Shown here: positions 52,435-61,582 of the stretch, in pieces
Layout: each line of letters begins with the position of its first letter
How positions within the stretch are numbered: the stretch's first letter is position 1
Notes under the pieces: model-generated
Database searches by the model: none
The model's input: the letters and a program-made list of their open reading frames with translations, nothing else
Told to the model about the DNA's origin: nothing
Assembly: GCF_000743575.1 (NCBI RefSeq)
Contig: NZ_JQGC01000004.1
Coordinates: forward strand, 62,001 to 126,000
DNA length: 64,000 nt
Direction: 5' to 3'
Origin: Devosia riboflavina
GTDB taxonomy: Bacteria > Pseudomonadota > Alphaproteobacteria > Rhizobiales > Devosiaceae
Position numbers and translations under genes: made by a program

Positions 52435-53192
52435 TCGACTTTGTCTCCGTCCAGTCGCTGACCGATAGCGACGTCGTCCGCCACGGCTTTTTCGGCCGCC
52501 ACGGCGGCGTGTCCACGGGCGATTTCGCCGGCCTCAACGTCTCCCACTCGGTCGGCGACAACCCCGACGCCGTCGAGGAAAACCGCGCCCTCATCACCAA
52601 AACCCTAGGCGGCGCGCCGCTTGTGACGCTGAAACAGGTCCACTCCAACCGCGCCATCACTGTCGAAGCCGGCAGCATCCCCGACCGCTCTGTCGAGGCT
52701 GACGCAATCGTGACCCGCCGCGCCGACGTGCTCATCGGCGTCCTCACCGCCGACTGTTCTCCCCTGCTTTTCGTCGATCGCCACGCCGGCATCATCGGCG
52801 CCGCACATGCCGGATGGCGCGGCGCGGTGGACGGAATTCTCGAAAACACCGTCGCCGCCATGGAAGCCCTGGGCGCCCAGCGCCGCCGCATCCAGCTCGC
52901 CATCGGCCCGACGATCAGCCAGCAGAATTACGAAGTCGGTGAGCAGTTTAAGGCCGACGCCTTGAATCAGAATGCGAACACCAAGGCCGCCTTCACGACC
53001 CCGCCCGGCGGCAAGCCCCACTTCGATCTGCCCGGCTACCTCGCCATCCAAGCCCGCGCCCTCGGCCTTGCAGAAATCACCGACACTGCCCTCTGCACCT
53101 ATGCCGACCCCGCCCGCTTCTTCTCCCACCGCTACGCCACGCACCAGCAAACGAGAACCGGCCGCCAGATCGCCGTTATCGGCCTCGCTTAG
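52431..53192 (+). CDS. pgeF: Peptidoglycan editing factor PgeF (laccase-domain YfiH family)
   Basis: A 253-residue YfiH-family protein with the metal-binding triad in order: KQVHSNRA (His), LTADCSPLLF (Cys), AAHAGWRGA (His). The family has been assigned purine nucleoside phosphorylase and laccase activity and a role in keeping peptidoglycan stem peptides correct. Third gene of lgt-midA-pgeF. Confidence 0.93.
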   Translation: MIDFVSVQSLTDSDVVRHGFFGRHGGVSTGDFAGLNVSHSVGDNPDAVEENRALITKTLGGAPLVTLKQVHSNRAITVEAGSIPDRSVEADAIVTRRADVLIGVLTADCSPLLFVDRHAGIIGAAHAGWRGAVDGILENTVAAMEALGAQRRRIQLAIGPTISQQNYEVGEQFKADALNQNANTKAAFTTPPGGKPHFDLPGYLAIQARALGLAEITDTALCTYADPARFFSHRYATHQQTRTGRQIAVIGLA

Positions 53193-53311
53193 GCTTAAAT
53201 TTACGCATGAGACCAATGGGGCGTTGCAGTCATAAAAATGACTCGATAAAGCTGCCCGCGAAACTGGAAGGTCCCTCCTCCCCGGGGACTGGTTGAGACA
53301 GGATCGCCCTC

Positions 53312-54244
53312 ATGAAACTGGTGACTGGCAACTCCAATCGTGCCCTCGCCCAAGCCGTCGCCAGCTATCTTGAGCTTCCCCTGACAGATTGCACGGTAAA
53401 GCGCTTCGCGGACAAAGAGGTCTTTGTCGAAATCCACGAAAACGTCCGCGGCGAAGACGTCTTCATGCTGCAGTCGACCAGCTTCCCGGCCAATGACAAC
53501 CTGATGGAACTGCTGATCCTCACCGACGCCCTGCGCCGGTCCTCGGCACGCCGCATCACCGCGGTCCTCCCCTATTTCGGCTATGCCCGCCAAGATCGTC
53601 GCGCCGCCGGCCGCACCCCGATTTCGGCCAAGCTGGTGTCCAACCTGATCGCCGAAGCCGGCGTCAACCGCGTCATCACGCTCGACCTGCACGCCGCGCA
53701 GATCCAGGGCTTCTTCGATATCCCGACCGACAATCTCTATGCCGCGCCGATCATCACCCGTGACATCCTCGACAACTATAAGCTCGACAATACCATGATC
53801 GTGTCGCCCGACGTCGGCGGCGTGGCCCGCGCCCGCGCCGTCGCCCAGCGCCTCGGCACCGATCTCGCCATCGTCGACAAGCGCCGCCCCAAGGCCGGCG
53901 TATCCGAAGTGATGAACATCATCGGCGACGTCTCCGGCAAATCGTGCATCCTCATCGACGACATCGTCGATTCCGGCGGTACACTGGTAAATGCCGCCGA
54001 TGCCCTCCTCAAGGCCGGCGCCAATGAGGTTTCGGCCTACATCACCCACGGCGTCCTCTCCGAAGGCGCCGCCGAGCGCATCGCCGGCAGCAAGCTCAAG
54101 GAACTGGTGGTGACGGACTCTATCGAAGAGACCCCCGCCACCAAGGCCGCCGCCAACATCCGCCGCATCACCATCGCAGCCCTGATCGGCGAAGCCATCG
54201 CCCGCACCGCCAGCGAACAGAGCGTTTCTAGCTTGTTCGACTAA
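53312..54244 (+). CDS. prs: Ribose-phosphate pyrophosphokinase
   Basis: A 310-residue PRPP synthetase feeding purine, pyrimidine, His and Trp synthesis. [25 protein letters not shown], and the PRPP loop [13 protein letters not shown] are all present. Length is normal. Followed by a paired palindrome that probably ends the transcript. Confidence 0.97.
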   Translation: MKLVTGNSNRALAQAVASYLELPLTDCTVKRFADKEVFVEIHENVRGEDVFMLQSTSFPANDNLMELLILTDALRRSSARRITAVLPYFGYARQDRRAAGRTPISAKLVSNLIAEAGVNRVITLDLHAAQIQGFFDIPTDNLYAAPIITRDILDNYKLDNTMIVSPDVGGVARARAVAQRLGTDLAIVDKRRPKAGVSEVMNIIGDVSGKSCILIDDIVDSGGTLVNAADALLKAGANEVSAYITHGVLSEGAAERIAGSKLKELVVTDSIEETPATKAAANIRRITIAALIGEAIARTASEQSVSSLFD

Positions 54245-54258
54245 GGCCCATCACAGAT

Positions 54259-54344
54259 CGTCACCCTCGGGCTTGACCCGAGGGCCCTGCACTTGCCTCG
54301 CAACAGCGGAGTAAAGTGTCCTCGGGTCAAGCCCGAGGATGACG
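54259..54344. repeat. Paired palindromes of the CCTCGGGCTTGACCCGAGG type
   Basis: 54265-54283 is near complementary to 54320-54338, flanked by GTCA and ATGAC. Lies between prs and the YCII-ECF42 cassette. Confidence 0.8.
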
Positions 54345-54469
54345 ACCGGAGGGCGCGCCCGGCAGCGCCCCCAACAAAAATTCCCCCACCTGTCGAAAAC
54401 CGCTTCCCCTCCCCGACATTGTTGTGCCGCACTACAAAACCAGCGGCCAACCGTGAAAGGACGAGTGCG

Positions 54470-54877
54470 ATGCGTTATCTCCTCATGCTCTATGCCGACG
54501 AGAATGCCGGCGCCGCCATCCCGCCCGAGCAGATGGCAAAGGCGATGGAGGGCATGTACGCCTATCAGCAGGCTCTCGAAAAAGCCGGCGCCTTCGTCTC
54601 CACCTCGGCCCTCGGCCGAACCAGCGATGCGCGCACCCTTCGCATGTCAGGCGGCGAGATCCACAATGTGGACGGCGCCTTCATCAACCAGGGCGGCACG
54701 CTGAAGGTGGAAGAAGGCCCCTATGCCGAAGCGCGCGAGCAATTCGGCGGGCTCTTCGTCATCGAATGCGAAGACATGGACGCGGCCGTCAAATGGGCCG
54801 CCCGCTGTCCCGCCGCCCAATGGGGACCCATCGAAATTCGTCCTGTCGTCCACACCAGTTCCGCCAAGGAGGCGTAA
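54470..54877 (+). CDS. YCII/DGPF protein of the sigma-factor cassette (1)
   Basis: A 135-residue YCII-fold protein: MRYLLMLYADENAG, VEEGPYAEAREQFGGLFVIECEDMD (DGPF block as EGPY). The ATG at 54470 follows AAAGGA. First gene of a three-gene cassette with another YCII protein and an ECF42-type sigma factor, a pairing known for ECF42. Confidence 0.88.
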   Translation: MRYLLMLYADENAGAAIPPEQMAKAMEGMYAYQQALEKAGAFVSTSALGRTSDARTLRMSGGEIHNVDGAFINQGGTLKVEEGPYAEAREQFGGLFVIECEDMDAAVKWAARCPAAQWGPIEIRPVVHTSSAKEA

Positions 54878-54880
54878 CCC

Positions 54881-55234
54881 ATGCGCTACATGATGCTGAT
54901 CCACCACGACGAAACCAATATCGGCGACCCCGCCGGCCAGCAGGCGCTCTACGCCGCCTGGGGCGCCTTCAACGAAGCTCTCGCCAAGGCCGAAGGCGCC
55001 GCGCCGGGCGAACGCATGCAGTCCCCCACCCAGGGCAAGACGGTCCGCACCCGCAATGGCGAGACCAATGTCGTCGACGGCCCCTATTCCGACGCCAAGG
55101 AACAGCTCGGCGGCTATTTCTTCATCGAAGCCAAGGATTTTGATGAAGCCGTCAAATGGGCCGAACTCTGCCCCGCCAGCAAATACGGTACTATCGAAAT
55201 CCGTCCCATCGTCCAGCCGGACAAGAACTGGTGA
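54881..55234 (+). CDS. YCII/DGPF protein of the sigma-factor cassette (2)
   Basis: A 117-residue YCII-fold protein with VVDGPYSDAKEQLGGYFFIEAKDFDEA. It starts 3 bp after the previous gene (AAGGAGG lies in that gene's end) and its stop overlaps the sigma gene as GTGA, so the three genes are translated together. ECF42 sigma factors act on promoters of such YCII genes (family knowledge). Confidence 0.9.
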   Translation: MRYMMLIHHDETNIGDPAGQQALYAAWGAFNEALAKAEGAAPGERMQSPTQGKTVRTRNGETNVVDGPYSDAKEQLGGYFFIEAKDFDEAVKWAELCPASKYGTIEIRPIVQPDKNW

Positions 55235-56466
55235 GCGACACCGCCAGGCGAGCCGCCGAACGAGCCGCCCGTGAAAGCTACGGGCGCCTCCTCGCCTTCC
55301 TCGCCGCCCGCACCCGCGATGTCGCGGGGGCCGAAGACGCGCTGGCAGAAGCCTTTGCCAGCGCCCTAACCGCATGGCCGGAACAGGGCGTTCCGGCCAA
55401 TCCCGACGCCTGGCTGCTCACCGTCGCCCGCCGCCGCCAGACCGATGCCTATCGTCGCAACAGTACCAGCAGATCAGGTGAAACCCATCTAACCCTGATG
55501 CGCGAAGAACTGGATGACCTCGCCATGACTCCGGAAGCCATCCCCGATCGTCGCCTCGCCTTGATGTTCGCCTGCGCCCACCCCGACATCGACCCGTCCC
55601 TCCGCAGCCCCCTGATCCTCCAGACCATTTTGGGCCTCACCGCCGCCGATATCGGCGCTGCTTTCCTCATTCCCGCCGCCACCATGGGTCAGCGCCTCGT
55701 CCGCGCCAAATCGCGGATCGCCGAACTCGGTATCGCCTTTGAAATCCCCGACACTGAAGACCTGCCCGGCCGCCTCGACGCCGTCCTCGAAGCCATCTAC
55801 GCCGCCTATGCAAAAGGCTGGAACGACCTCGTCGGCGAGACGGGCGGCCAGCTTGCAGAGGAAGCAATCTGGCTCGGTCGCCTCGTCGCCTCGCTCCTGC
55901 CAGCTTCGCCCGAAGCCAAGGGCATGCTGGCCCTCATGCTCTATTCCCACGCCCGCCGCGTCGCCCGCCGCAGCCCCACCGGCGCCTATGTGCCTCTCGA
56001 CGAGCAGGACACCGCTCTTTGGGACATGGAAGCCATCGAAGCTGCAGAAACCCTCCTCCGCGCCGCCAGCAGCGCCGGCCCGACGGGTCGCTGCCAGCTC
56101 GAAGCCGCCATCCAGTCCGCCCATGTCGTCCGCCGTCTGACGGGCACCGACAACTGGCCGATCATCGTAAAACTATACGACATCCTCCACGCCATGACCG
56201 GCTCGCCCGTCGTCCTCCTCAACCGCGCCGCTGCCCTCGCCGAAACCGAAGGCCCCGCCGCGGCCCTCCAAAGCATAGCGCCCCTCGCCGAAGACAAGCG
56301 CATGGCCGACTACCAACCCTACTGGGCCGTCCGCGGACGCCTCCTCGCCGAAACCGGTAACCGCGAAGCTGCGCATGAGGCGCTGACACTGGCCATGGGG
56401 CTTTCCACTGACCCGGCGATCCGAGATTGGCTGGAGGCGAGAAGGGGTGAGTTAATGGCCGGCTAA
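55231..56466 (+). CDS. ECF42-type RNA polymerase sigma factor with C-terminal helical domain
   Basis: A 411-residue sigma factor: region 2 near residues 15-90 (LLAFLAARTRDVAGAEDALAEAF, NPDAWLLTVARRRQTDAYRR), region 4 near 120-185 (LGLTAADIGAAFLIPAATMGQRLVRAKSRI), and a large C-terminal TPR-like domain of about 220 residues typical of ECF42, which is needed for activity. No anti-sigma factor gene is present, as is usual. The GTG at 55231 overlaps the upstream stop. Confidence 0.9.
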   Translation: MSDTARRAAERAARESYGRLLAFLAARTRDVAGAEDALAEAFASALTAWPEQGVPANPDAWLLTVARRRQTDAYRRNSTSRSGETHLTLMREELDDLAMTPEAIPDRRLALMFACAHPDIDPSLRSPLILQTILGLTAADIGAAFLIPAATMGQRLVRAKSRIAELGIAFEIPDTEDLPGRLDAVLEAIYAAYAKGWNDLVGETGGQLAEEAIWLGRLVASLLPASPEAKGMLALMLYSHARRVARRSPTGAYVPLDEQDTALWDMEAIEAAETLLRAASSAGPTGRCQLEAAIQSAHVVRRLTGTDNWPIIVKLYDILHAMTGSPVVLLNRAAALAETEGPAAALQSIAPLAEDKRMADYQPYWAVRGRLLAETGNREAAHEALTLAMGLSTDPAIRDWLEARRGELMAG

Positions 56467-56496
56467 TGGCCCGCCGATCTCGCCTTTTCCCACTGT

Positions 56497-56561
56497 GTCA
56501 TCCCCGCGAAAGCGGGGACCTCCGTTTCCTGAACAGGGGTTCCCGCTTTCGCGGGAATGAC
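56497..56561. repeat. Paired REP-type palindromes (inverted)
   Basis: GTCATCCCCGC-GAAA-GCGGGG and the inverted copy ending GCGGGAATGAC bracket a 66-bp unit that can fold as one hairpin. Lies between the sigma factor gene and rplY. Confidence 0.85.
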
Positions 56562-56723
56562 ATCGTGCGGAGGAGAGGGAAGTATCGCAGCAAATCCCCC
56601 AGAATCCCTTGCCCCCATCCCCCCTTTCCTCTATAGCCCGGCGCATGAAGCGCTCGTCACCCCTGGAGGACGGGCGCGTATGCCGTTGTGATGACGCATA
56701 CACCAACCCAATGGATGCTTTCC

Positions 56724-57344
56724 ATGGCTGAGACCAAAGTGCTCAAGGCACAGGCGCGTAACGGAGTTGGCAAGGGGGCCGCTCGCGAAGCTCGTCGTCA
56801 GGGACTCGTTCCCGCAGTTATCTATGGTGACAAGAAGCCCCCCGTCACCGTTTCCGTGGCCTATAAGGACGCGCTGAAGTTCATCTACGCCGGTGGCTTC
56901 AAGTCCCACATCCTCGACCTCGACGTCGATGGCACGATCCATAAGGTCATCCCGCGCGATTACCAGCTCGACGTCGTCATGGATCAGCCGATCCACATCG
57001 ACTTCCTGCGCGTCGCCAAGGGCGCCAAGATCAACGTTCAGGTTCCGGTTCACTTCGAAAACGAAGAAGCGAGCCCCGGCCTGAAGCGTGGCGGCACGCT
57101 CAACATCGTGCACCACACGCTCGACCTGACCGTTTCTGCCGACGCTATCCCCGAATTCGTGACCGTCGACCTGACCGGCCTCGATATCGGTGACACTGTC
57201 CACATCTCGAACATCAAGCTGCCCAAGGGCTCCGCTGACCACAGCCACGAAGAAGACGTGACGATCGCCACGATCGTTGCTCCGTCGGCTCTGAAGTCCA
57301 GCGGCGGCGACGCTGCGGAAGAAGGCGAAGCATCAGCCGAGTAA
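56724..57344 (+). CDS. rplY: 50S ribosomal protein L25/general stress protein Ctc
   Basis: A 206-residue L25 of the long (Ctc) type: an N-terminal 5S rRNA-binding domain ETKVLKAQARNGVGKGAAREARRQGLVPAVIYG and a C-terminal beta-rich domain, with an acidic tail. The ATG at 56724 matches the family start; in-frame ATGs further upstream have no ribosome-binding site. Followed by pth, with a terminator in between. Confidence 0.95.
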   Translation: MAETKVLKAQARNGVGKGAAREARRQGLVPAVIYGDKKPPVTVSVAYKDALKFIYAGGFKSHILDLDVDGTIHKVIPRDYQLDVVMDQPIHIDFLRVAKGAKINVQVPVHFENEEASPGLKRGGTLNIVHHTLDLTVSADAIPEFVTVDLTGLDIGDTVHISNIKLPKGSADHSHEEDVTIATIVAPSALKSSGGDAAEEGEASAE

Positions 57345-57365
57345 TCGGCCTCGCTTCGAGACTTT

Positions 57366-57398
57366 GGGGGCGGCCTTCGGGTCGCCCCTTTCTTTTTC
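57366..57398 (+). terminator. Rho-independent terminator of rplY
   Basis: A stem of GGGGCGGCC/GGTCGCCCC (one mismatch, tetraloop TTCG) followed by TTTCTTTTT. Confidence 0.85.
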
Positions 57399-57439
57399 TA
57401 TCCACCGTGTCAGCGCAGGATCGTCCCCACCATTACGGT

Positions 57440-57470
57440 GTCATTCCCGCGAAAGCGGGAACCTCTGTTT
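57440..57470. repeat. REP-type palindrome
   Basis: GTCATTCCCGC-GAAA-GCGGGAACCTCTGTTT, the same family as at 3600, between rplY and pth. Confidence 0.8.
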
Positions 57471-57547
57471 TGGAGCACCAGGGCTTCTCACGACACGCCG
57501 CTACGGCTATTCCCTGTCTCAACGTCTTTTCTTGATTAGAGCGCGCC

Positions 57548-58246
57548 ATGAAACTGCTTGTCGGCCTGGGCAATCCGGGCAGCCAATATGAAGGCAATCG
57601 CCACAATATCGGCTTCATGGCCGTCGACGCGATCGCTCGCGCCAATGGCATTTCCGGCTGGAAGTCCAAGAATTCAGGCCTCCTCGCCGAAGGCACCATC
57701 GGCAGCGATCGCGTGCTGCTGCTCAAGCCTCAGACCTTCATGAACAAGTCCGGCGACAGCGTGCAAAAGGTCGCGAGCTTTTACAAAATCGCCCCCGCCG
57801 ACATCGTGGTCTTCTACGACGAGCTCGACCTCGCCCCCGGCAAGGTCCGCGTCAAAATCGGCGGCGGCAATGGCGGCCACAATGGCCTGCGCTCCATCGA
57901 CCCTCAGATCGGCCTCGACTACAAACGCGTCCGCCTCGGCATCGGCCACCCCGGCAAGGAATTCGTCACCCACCACGTCCTCGGCGACTTCGCCAAGGCC
58001 GACAAGACCTGGCTCGATCCCCTCCTCGAAGACATCGGCCGCCACGCGGGGATGCTGCTCGCCGGAGATGATGCCGGCTTCATGAACAAGCTGGCACTGG
58101 CCGCGAAGGGTAGCGAAGAGCCGAAGGCAGCGCCAAAAGCGCAAAGCCACATCCGCCAAGCCCGCACCAGCAAGCCGCAGGCCGAAGTGCCCAAATCAGG
58201 CCCAATGGCCGACATGCTCAACAAGCTGTTTGGAAAGGGCGAGTAG
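57548..58246 (+). CDS. pth: Peptidyl-tRNA hydrolase
   Basis: A 232-residue hydrolase that releases peptides from dropped-off peptidyl-tRNA. GLGNPGSQYEGNRHNIGF holds the catalytic His, FYDELDL the Asp, GGGNGGHNGLRS the substrate loop. The C-terminal about 40 residues are a Lys/Ala/Pro-rich extension beyond the usual length. Cotranscription with rplY is interrupted by the terminator and REP. Confidence 0.96.
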   Translation: MKLLVGLGNPGSQYEGNRHNIGFMAVDAIARANGISGWKSKNSGLLAEGTIGSDRVLLLKPQTFMNKSGDSVQKVASFYKIAPADIVVFYDELDLAPGKVRVKIGGGNGGHNGLRSIDPQIGLDYKRVRLGIGHPGKEFVTHHVLGDFAKADKTWLDPLLEDIGRHAGMLLAGDDAGFMNKLALAAKGSEEPKAAPKAQSHIRQARTSKPQAEVPKSGPMADMLNKLFGKGE

Positions 58247-58275
58247 GCCCTACCCAAGACAACCCAGCCACCGGA

Positions 58276-58349
58276 CCTCCCTCGCCCCTTGAGGGAGAGG
58301 GACAGATTTTCTGCGTTCAGCAGAAAATCAGGGTGAGGGGTATCCCTCA
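58276..58349. repeat. Composite intergenic repeat, second copy
   Basis: The same modules as 32799-32853: a CCTCTCCC-type arm, a hairpin GATTTTCTGC/GCAGAAAATC, and GGGTGAGGGGTATC. Followed by CCTCATCCTGAGCCTGTCGA, another frequent intergenic sequence of this group. Confidence 0.7.
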
Positions 58350-58467
58350 GTAGCCCTCATCCTGAGCCTGTCGAAGGACGAGGGCGTGCCCCAACACCCT
58401 CCACTCGCCCGCCCTCGTGGTTCGAGGCTACGCTACGCTCCGCACCTCACCATGAGGTCTTCAAGAC

Positions 58468-58498
58468 AAAAAGGCCCCGGTGCTTCCACACCGAGGCC
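58468..58498 (-). terminator. Rho-independent terminator of the GH4 gene
   Basis: The stem GGCCTCGGTG/CACCGGGGCC followed on the minus strand by a run of T, 22 bp after the GH4 gene stop at 58520. Confidence 0.8.
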
Positions 58499-58519
58499 CC
58501 AATCTCACTAACCTAACGC

Positions 58520-59887
58520 TTAGGCGACCCGCTGCTTCCGCGCCCCACGTGCCCATTCCGGCAACATCGTGCCATGGGCCTCGAGCAAATCATCCACCAG
58601 GTTCCAGATCTGATCCAGATCCAGTTCCGCGGCTGTATGCGGGTCCATCATCGCGGCATGATAGATATGCTCGCGGTTCTCCTCGATCAGCGCGCGAACC
58701 GTCAGTTCCTGCACATTGATATTGGTCCGGATCAGCGCCGTGAGCTGCGGCGGCAATTCGCCGATATAGGTCGGCTGCAACCCGTTGTCGTCGACGAGGC
58801 ACGGCACTTCCACCGCCGCGTTATACGGCAGCGAGGTGATGACACCATTGTTCCGCAGGTTCCCGTAGATCACCGAAGGCTCGCCGGTCCAGACCGAGTT
58901 GACGATGGACGAAGCATATTCCTTGGACTGCTTGACCTCGATCCGATCGGCCTTGCGATAGTCCTCGGACGTCTGCTTCCACTTGGCGATCTGCTCGACG
59001 CAGCGCTTCGGATACTCGTCCAGCGGAATTCCGAATTTTTCGATGATGTCCTCGCGCCCTTCCTTGATGAAATAGGGCGTGTACTCGGCAAAGTGCTCGG
59101 AGCTCTCGGTCACGAAATAGCCGAGCCGCGTCATCATCTCGTAGCGCACCTTGTTCGGGCAGCGCGGATTCCAGCCCGGCTTGGGCGCACGCCCCTCGCG
59201 ATAGGCGCGGTGTAGTTCCGGATAAAGGTCCTTGTAGGTCCCGTCCGCCTGGCGGTGCTCGAACTTGAGATAGAAGGCCATGTGGTTGATGCCGGCCGAG
59301 CGGTAGCGGATTTCCTCGTAGGGAATGTCGAGGTCGTGCGCCAGCTCCATGGCCGTGCCCTGCACCGAGTGGCAGAGGCCAACCTGCTTGATCGTCGGAT
59401 ACTTTTCCGAGATCGCCCAGGTGTTGATGGCCATCGGGTTGACGTATTGCAGCATGATCGCGTCGGGCGCCACCTGCAGCATGTCCTCGCAGATGCTCCA
59501 GAGATGCGGCACGGTGCGCAGCCCGCGCATGATGCCGCCAACGCCAAGCGTGTCGGCAATCGTCTGGCGCAGGTTGTACTTCTTCGGAACGTCGAAATCG
59601 ACGACCGTGGACGGCTCATAGCCACCGATCTGGAAGCAGACGACGACGAAATTGGTGCCGTCCAGCGCCTGGCGCTGGTTCGAGAAGGTTTCCACCGTCG
59701 CCGGCACGCCCAGCGTCGCCACCAGCTTCTTGGCGATGATCTCGCTTTCCTCAAGCCGCGTCGGATTGATGTCCATCAGGCGGATCTGCGCCCCTGCCAG
59801 CGCCGGGCGCTGCAGGATATCGCCAACGATATTCTTCATGAACACCGAAGAGCCGGCGCCGATGAACGTGATTTTGGGGTTCGCCAT
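58520..59887 (-). CDS. GH4 family alpha-galactosidase
   Basis: A 455-residue GH4 enzyme, which uses NAD+ and Mn2+: FIGAGSSVFMKNIVGDIL is the NAD site, the metal-binding Cys-His is C172-H173 in GLCHSVQG, and N201-H202 is in GINHMAF. The CHSVQ form and the nearby ABC importer fit alpha-galactosidases of the AgaL/MelA type. The ATG at 59887 starts the family sequence. Last gene of the operon, ended by the terminator at 58468-58498. Confidence 0.88.
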   Translation of the reverse strand: MANPKITFIGAGSSVFMKNIVGDILQRPALAGAQIRLMDINPTRLEESEIIAKKLVATLGVPATVETFSNQRQALDGTNFVVVCFQIGGYEPSTVVDFDVPKKYNLRQTIADTLGVGGIMRGLRTVPHLWSICEDMLQVAPDAIMLQYVNPMAINTWAISEKYPTIKQVGLCHSVQGTAMELAHDLDIPYEEIRYRSAGINHMAFYLKFEHRQADGTYKDLYPELHRAYREGRAPKPGWNPRCPNKVRYEMMTRLGYFVTESSEHFAEYTPYFIKEGREDIIEKFGIPLDEYPKRCVEQIAKWKQTSEDYRKADRIEVKQSKEYASSIVNSVWTGEPSVIYGNLRNNGVITSLPYNAAVEVPCLVDDNGLQPTYIGELPPQLTALIRTNINVQELTVRALIEENREHIYHAAMMDPHTAAELDLDQIWNLVDDLLEAHGTMLPEWARGARKQRVA

Positions 59888-59907
59888 TTTGAGAAAGACT
59901 CCAGTCG

Positions 59908-61572
59908 TCAGGCAGCGATTTCGAATGCGGCGCGGACAAGCCGAGCCGTATATTCGGTTTGGGGATTGGTGAGAACTTCGTTGACGGGCCCCTGCTCCAC
60001 GATCTTGCCGTGCTGCATCACCATCACTCGATGGCAAAGGGCCCGCACGACCTTCAGGTCATGCGAAATGAAGAGATAGGAGAGGCCCTTCTCGTTCTGC
60101 AGTTTTCGAAGCAGATCGATGATCTGGGCCTGCACCGAAAGGTCGAGCGCCGATGTCGGCTCGTCGAGCAGGATGAATTCAGGCTCGAGCGCAATGGCCC
60201 GGGCAATGGCGATACGCTGGCGCTGCCCGCCCGAGAATTCATGCGGGAAGCGGTTCAAAATCGTGTCCGGCATGCCAGCATCGCGCAGCGCCTGCCGCAC
60301 CCGCTCCAGCCGCTCATTGCGATTGGCGCCAAGCCCGTTGACGATCAGGCCTTCCTCGATGATCTGGCCAATCGACATGCGCGGATTAAGTGATGCAAAC
60401 GGGTCCTGGAACACGATCTGCATCCGGCTCCGCAGCGGCCGCATGGCCTTGCGATCCTTGTTATGGATCGGCTCGCCGTCGAAGAAAATCTGCCCGCCCT
60501 GATTGCCGATCAGCCGGATCAGCGCCTGCCCGAACGTCGTCTTGCCCGAGCCGCTCTCGCCGACAATCCCCAGCGTTTCATGCCGCATCAGCTTGATGTC
60601 GAGATTGTCGACAGCCTTCAATTCAAAGAAGTCCGGATTGAACAGCCCGCCCCGCTTGAGCGTATAGGTGACCTTCACCTCCTTGCCCTCAAGCACCGTC
60701 TCATGCACGCCCTCTTCGAGCGGCAGCGCCGTGCCCTTGGGCTCCGACGCAAGCAAATGCCGCGTATAGGCATGCTGCGGATTGGCAAACAGCGCCTCGG
60801 TCTCGTTGTGCTCCTGCACGGCCCCGTTCTGCATCACATAGACATAGTCCGAAAACTGCCGGACCACGGTCAGGTCATGGGTGATCAGGATCACCGCCAT
60901 GCCGTACTTGTCCTTGAGATCCTTGATCAGATTGAGGATCTGCGCCTGCACCGTCACGTCGAGCGCCGTCGTCGGCTCGTCGGCAATGAGAACATCCGGC
61001 CGATTGGCCAGCGCCATGGCGATCATCACACGCTGCCGCTGCCCGCCCGAAAGCTGATGCGGATATTGCTTCAGCCGCGCCGCCGGTTCGGGAATCTGCA
61101 CTTCCTCAAGCAGCTTTTCCGCCCGATTCATCGCCTCCTGCCGCGACACGCGATTGTGGAGGTGAATGATCTCGCAGATCTGCTGCCCCACCGTATAGAC
61201 CGGGTTGAGCGAACTCATCGGCTCCTGAAAGATCATCGCAATGTCATTGCCGCGGAGTTTTCGCATGTCGCGATCGCTCATCGTCACGACATTCTTGCCC
61301 GAAAGCGTAATTCGCGTGTTCTTGCCGATCGTGGCGCGCTTGGTGAGCAGCTTCATCAGCGTGCGCGCCGTCACCGACTTGCCCGAGCCGCTCTCGCCCA
61401 CGAGGGCGATGGTCTCGCCCTTGTGCAGCTGGAACGACACGTCCTTCACCGCCTGCACCACCCCGCCCTCGACCTTGAAGTCGACGGCGACATTGCGAGC
61501 ATCGAGGATCAGTTCGCGACCATGCGATCCCAGATCATGCCGTTCAGCGGGCGCAAAGTTTTGAGAAGTCAT
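59908..61572 (-). CDS. ABC importer with two fused ATP-binding domains
   Basis: A 554-residue protein of the peptide/opine/nickel class with two complete ATPase halves: first ALVGESGSGKS, LSGGQRQRVMIAMALA, LIADEPTTAL; second GIVGESGSGKT, FSGGQRQRIAIARAIA, ILLDEPTSAL. It is a DppD-DppF fusion. GAGGA precedes the ATG at 61572. With the two permeases it should import alpha-galactosides, by context. Confidence 0.93.
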   Translation of the reverse strand: MTSQNFAPAERHDLGSHGRELILDARNVAVDFKVEGGVVQAVKDVSFQLHKGETIALVGESGSGKSVTARTLMKLLTKRATIGKNTRITLSGKNVVTMSDRDMRKLRGNDIAMIFQEPMSSLNPVYTVGQQICEIIHLHNRVSRQEAMNRAEKLLEEVQIPEPAARLKQYPHQLSGGQRQRVMIAMALANRPDVLIADEPTTALDVTVQAQILNLIKDLKDKYGMAVILITHDLTVVRQFSDYVYVMQNGAVQEHNETEALFANPQHAYTRHLLASEPKGTALPLEEGVHETVLEGKEVKVTYTLKRGGLFNPDFFELKAVDNLDIKLMRHETLGIVGESGSGKTTFGQALIRLIGNQGGQIFFDGEPIHNKDRKAMRPLRSRMQIVFQDPFASLNPRMSIGQIIEEGLIVNGLGANRNERLERVRQALRDAGMPDTILNRFPHEFSGGQRQRIAIARAIALEPEFILLDEPTSALDLSVQAQIIDLLRKLQNEKGLSYLFISHDLKVVRALCHRVMVMQHGKIVEQGPVNEVLTNPQTEYTARLVRAAFEIAA

Positions 61573-61582
61573 TTTCGCGTCC

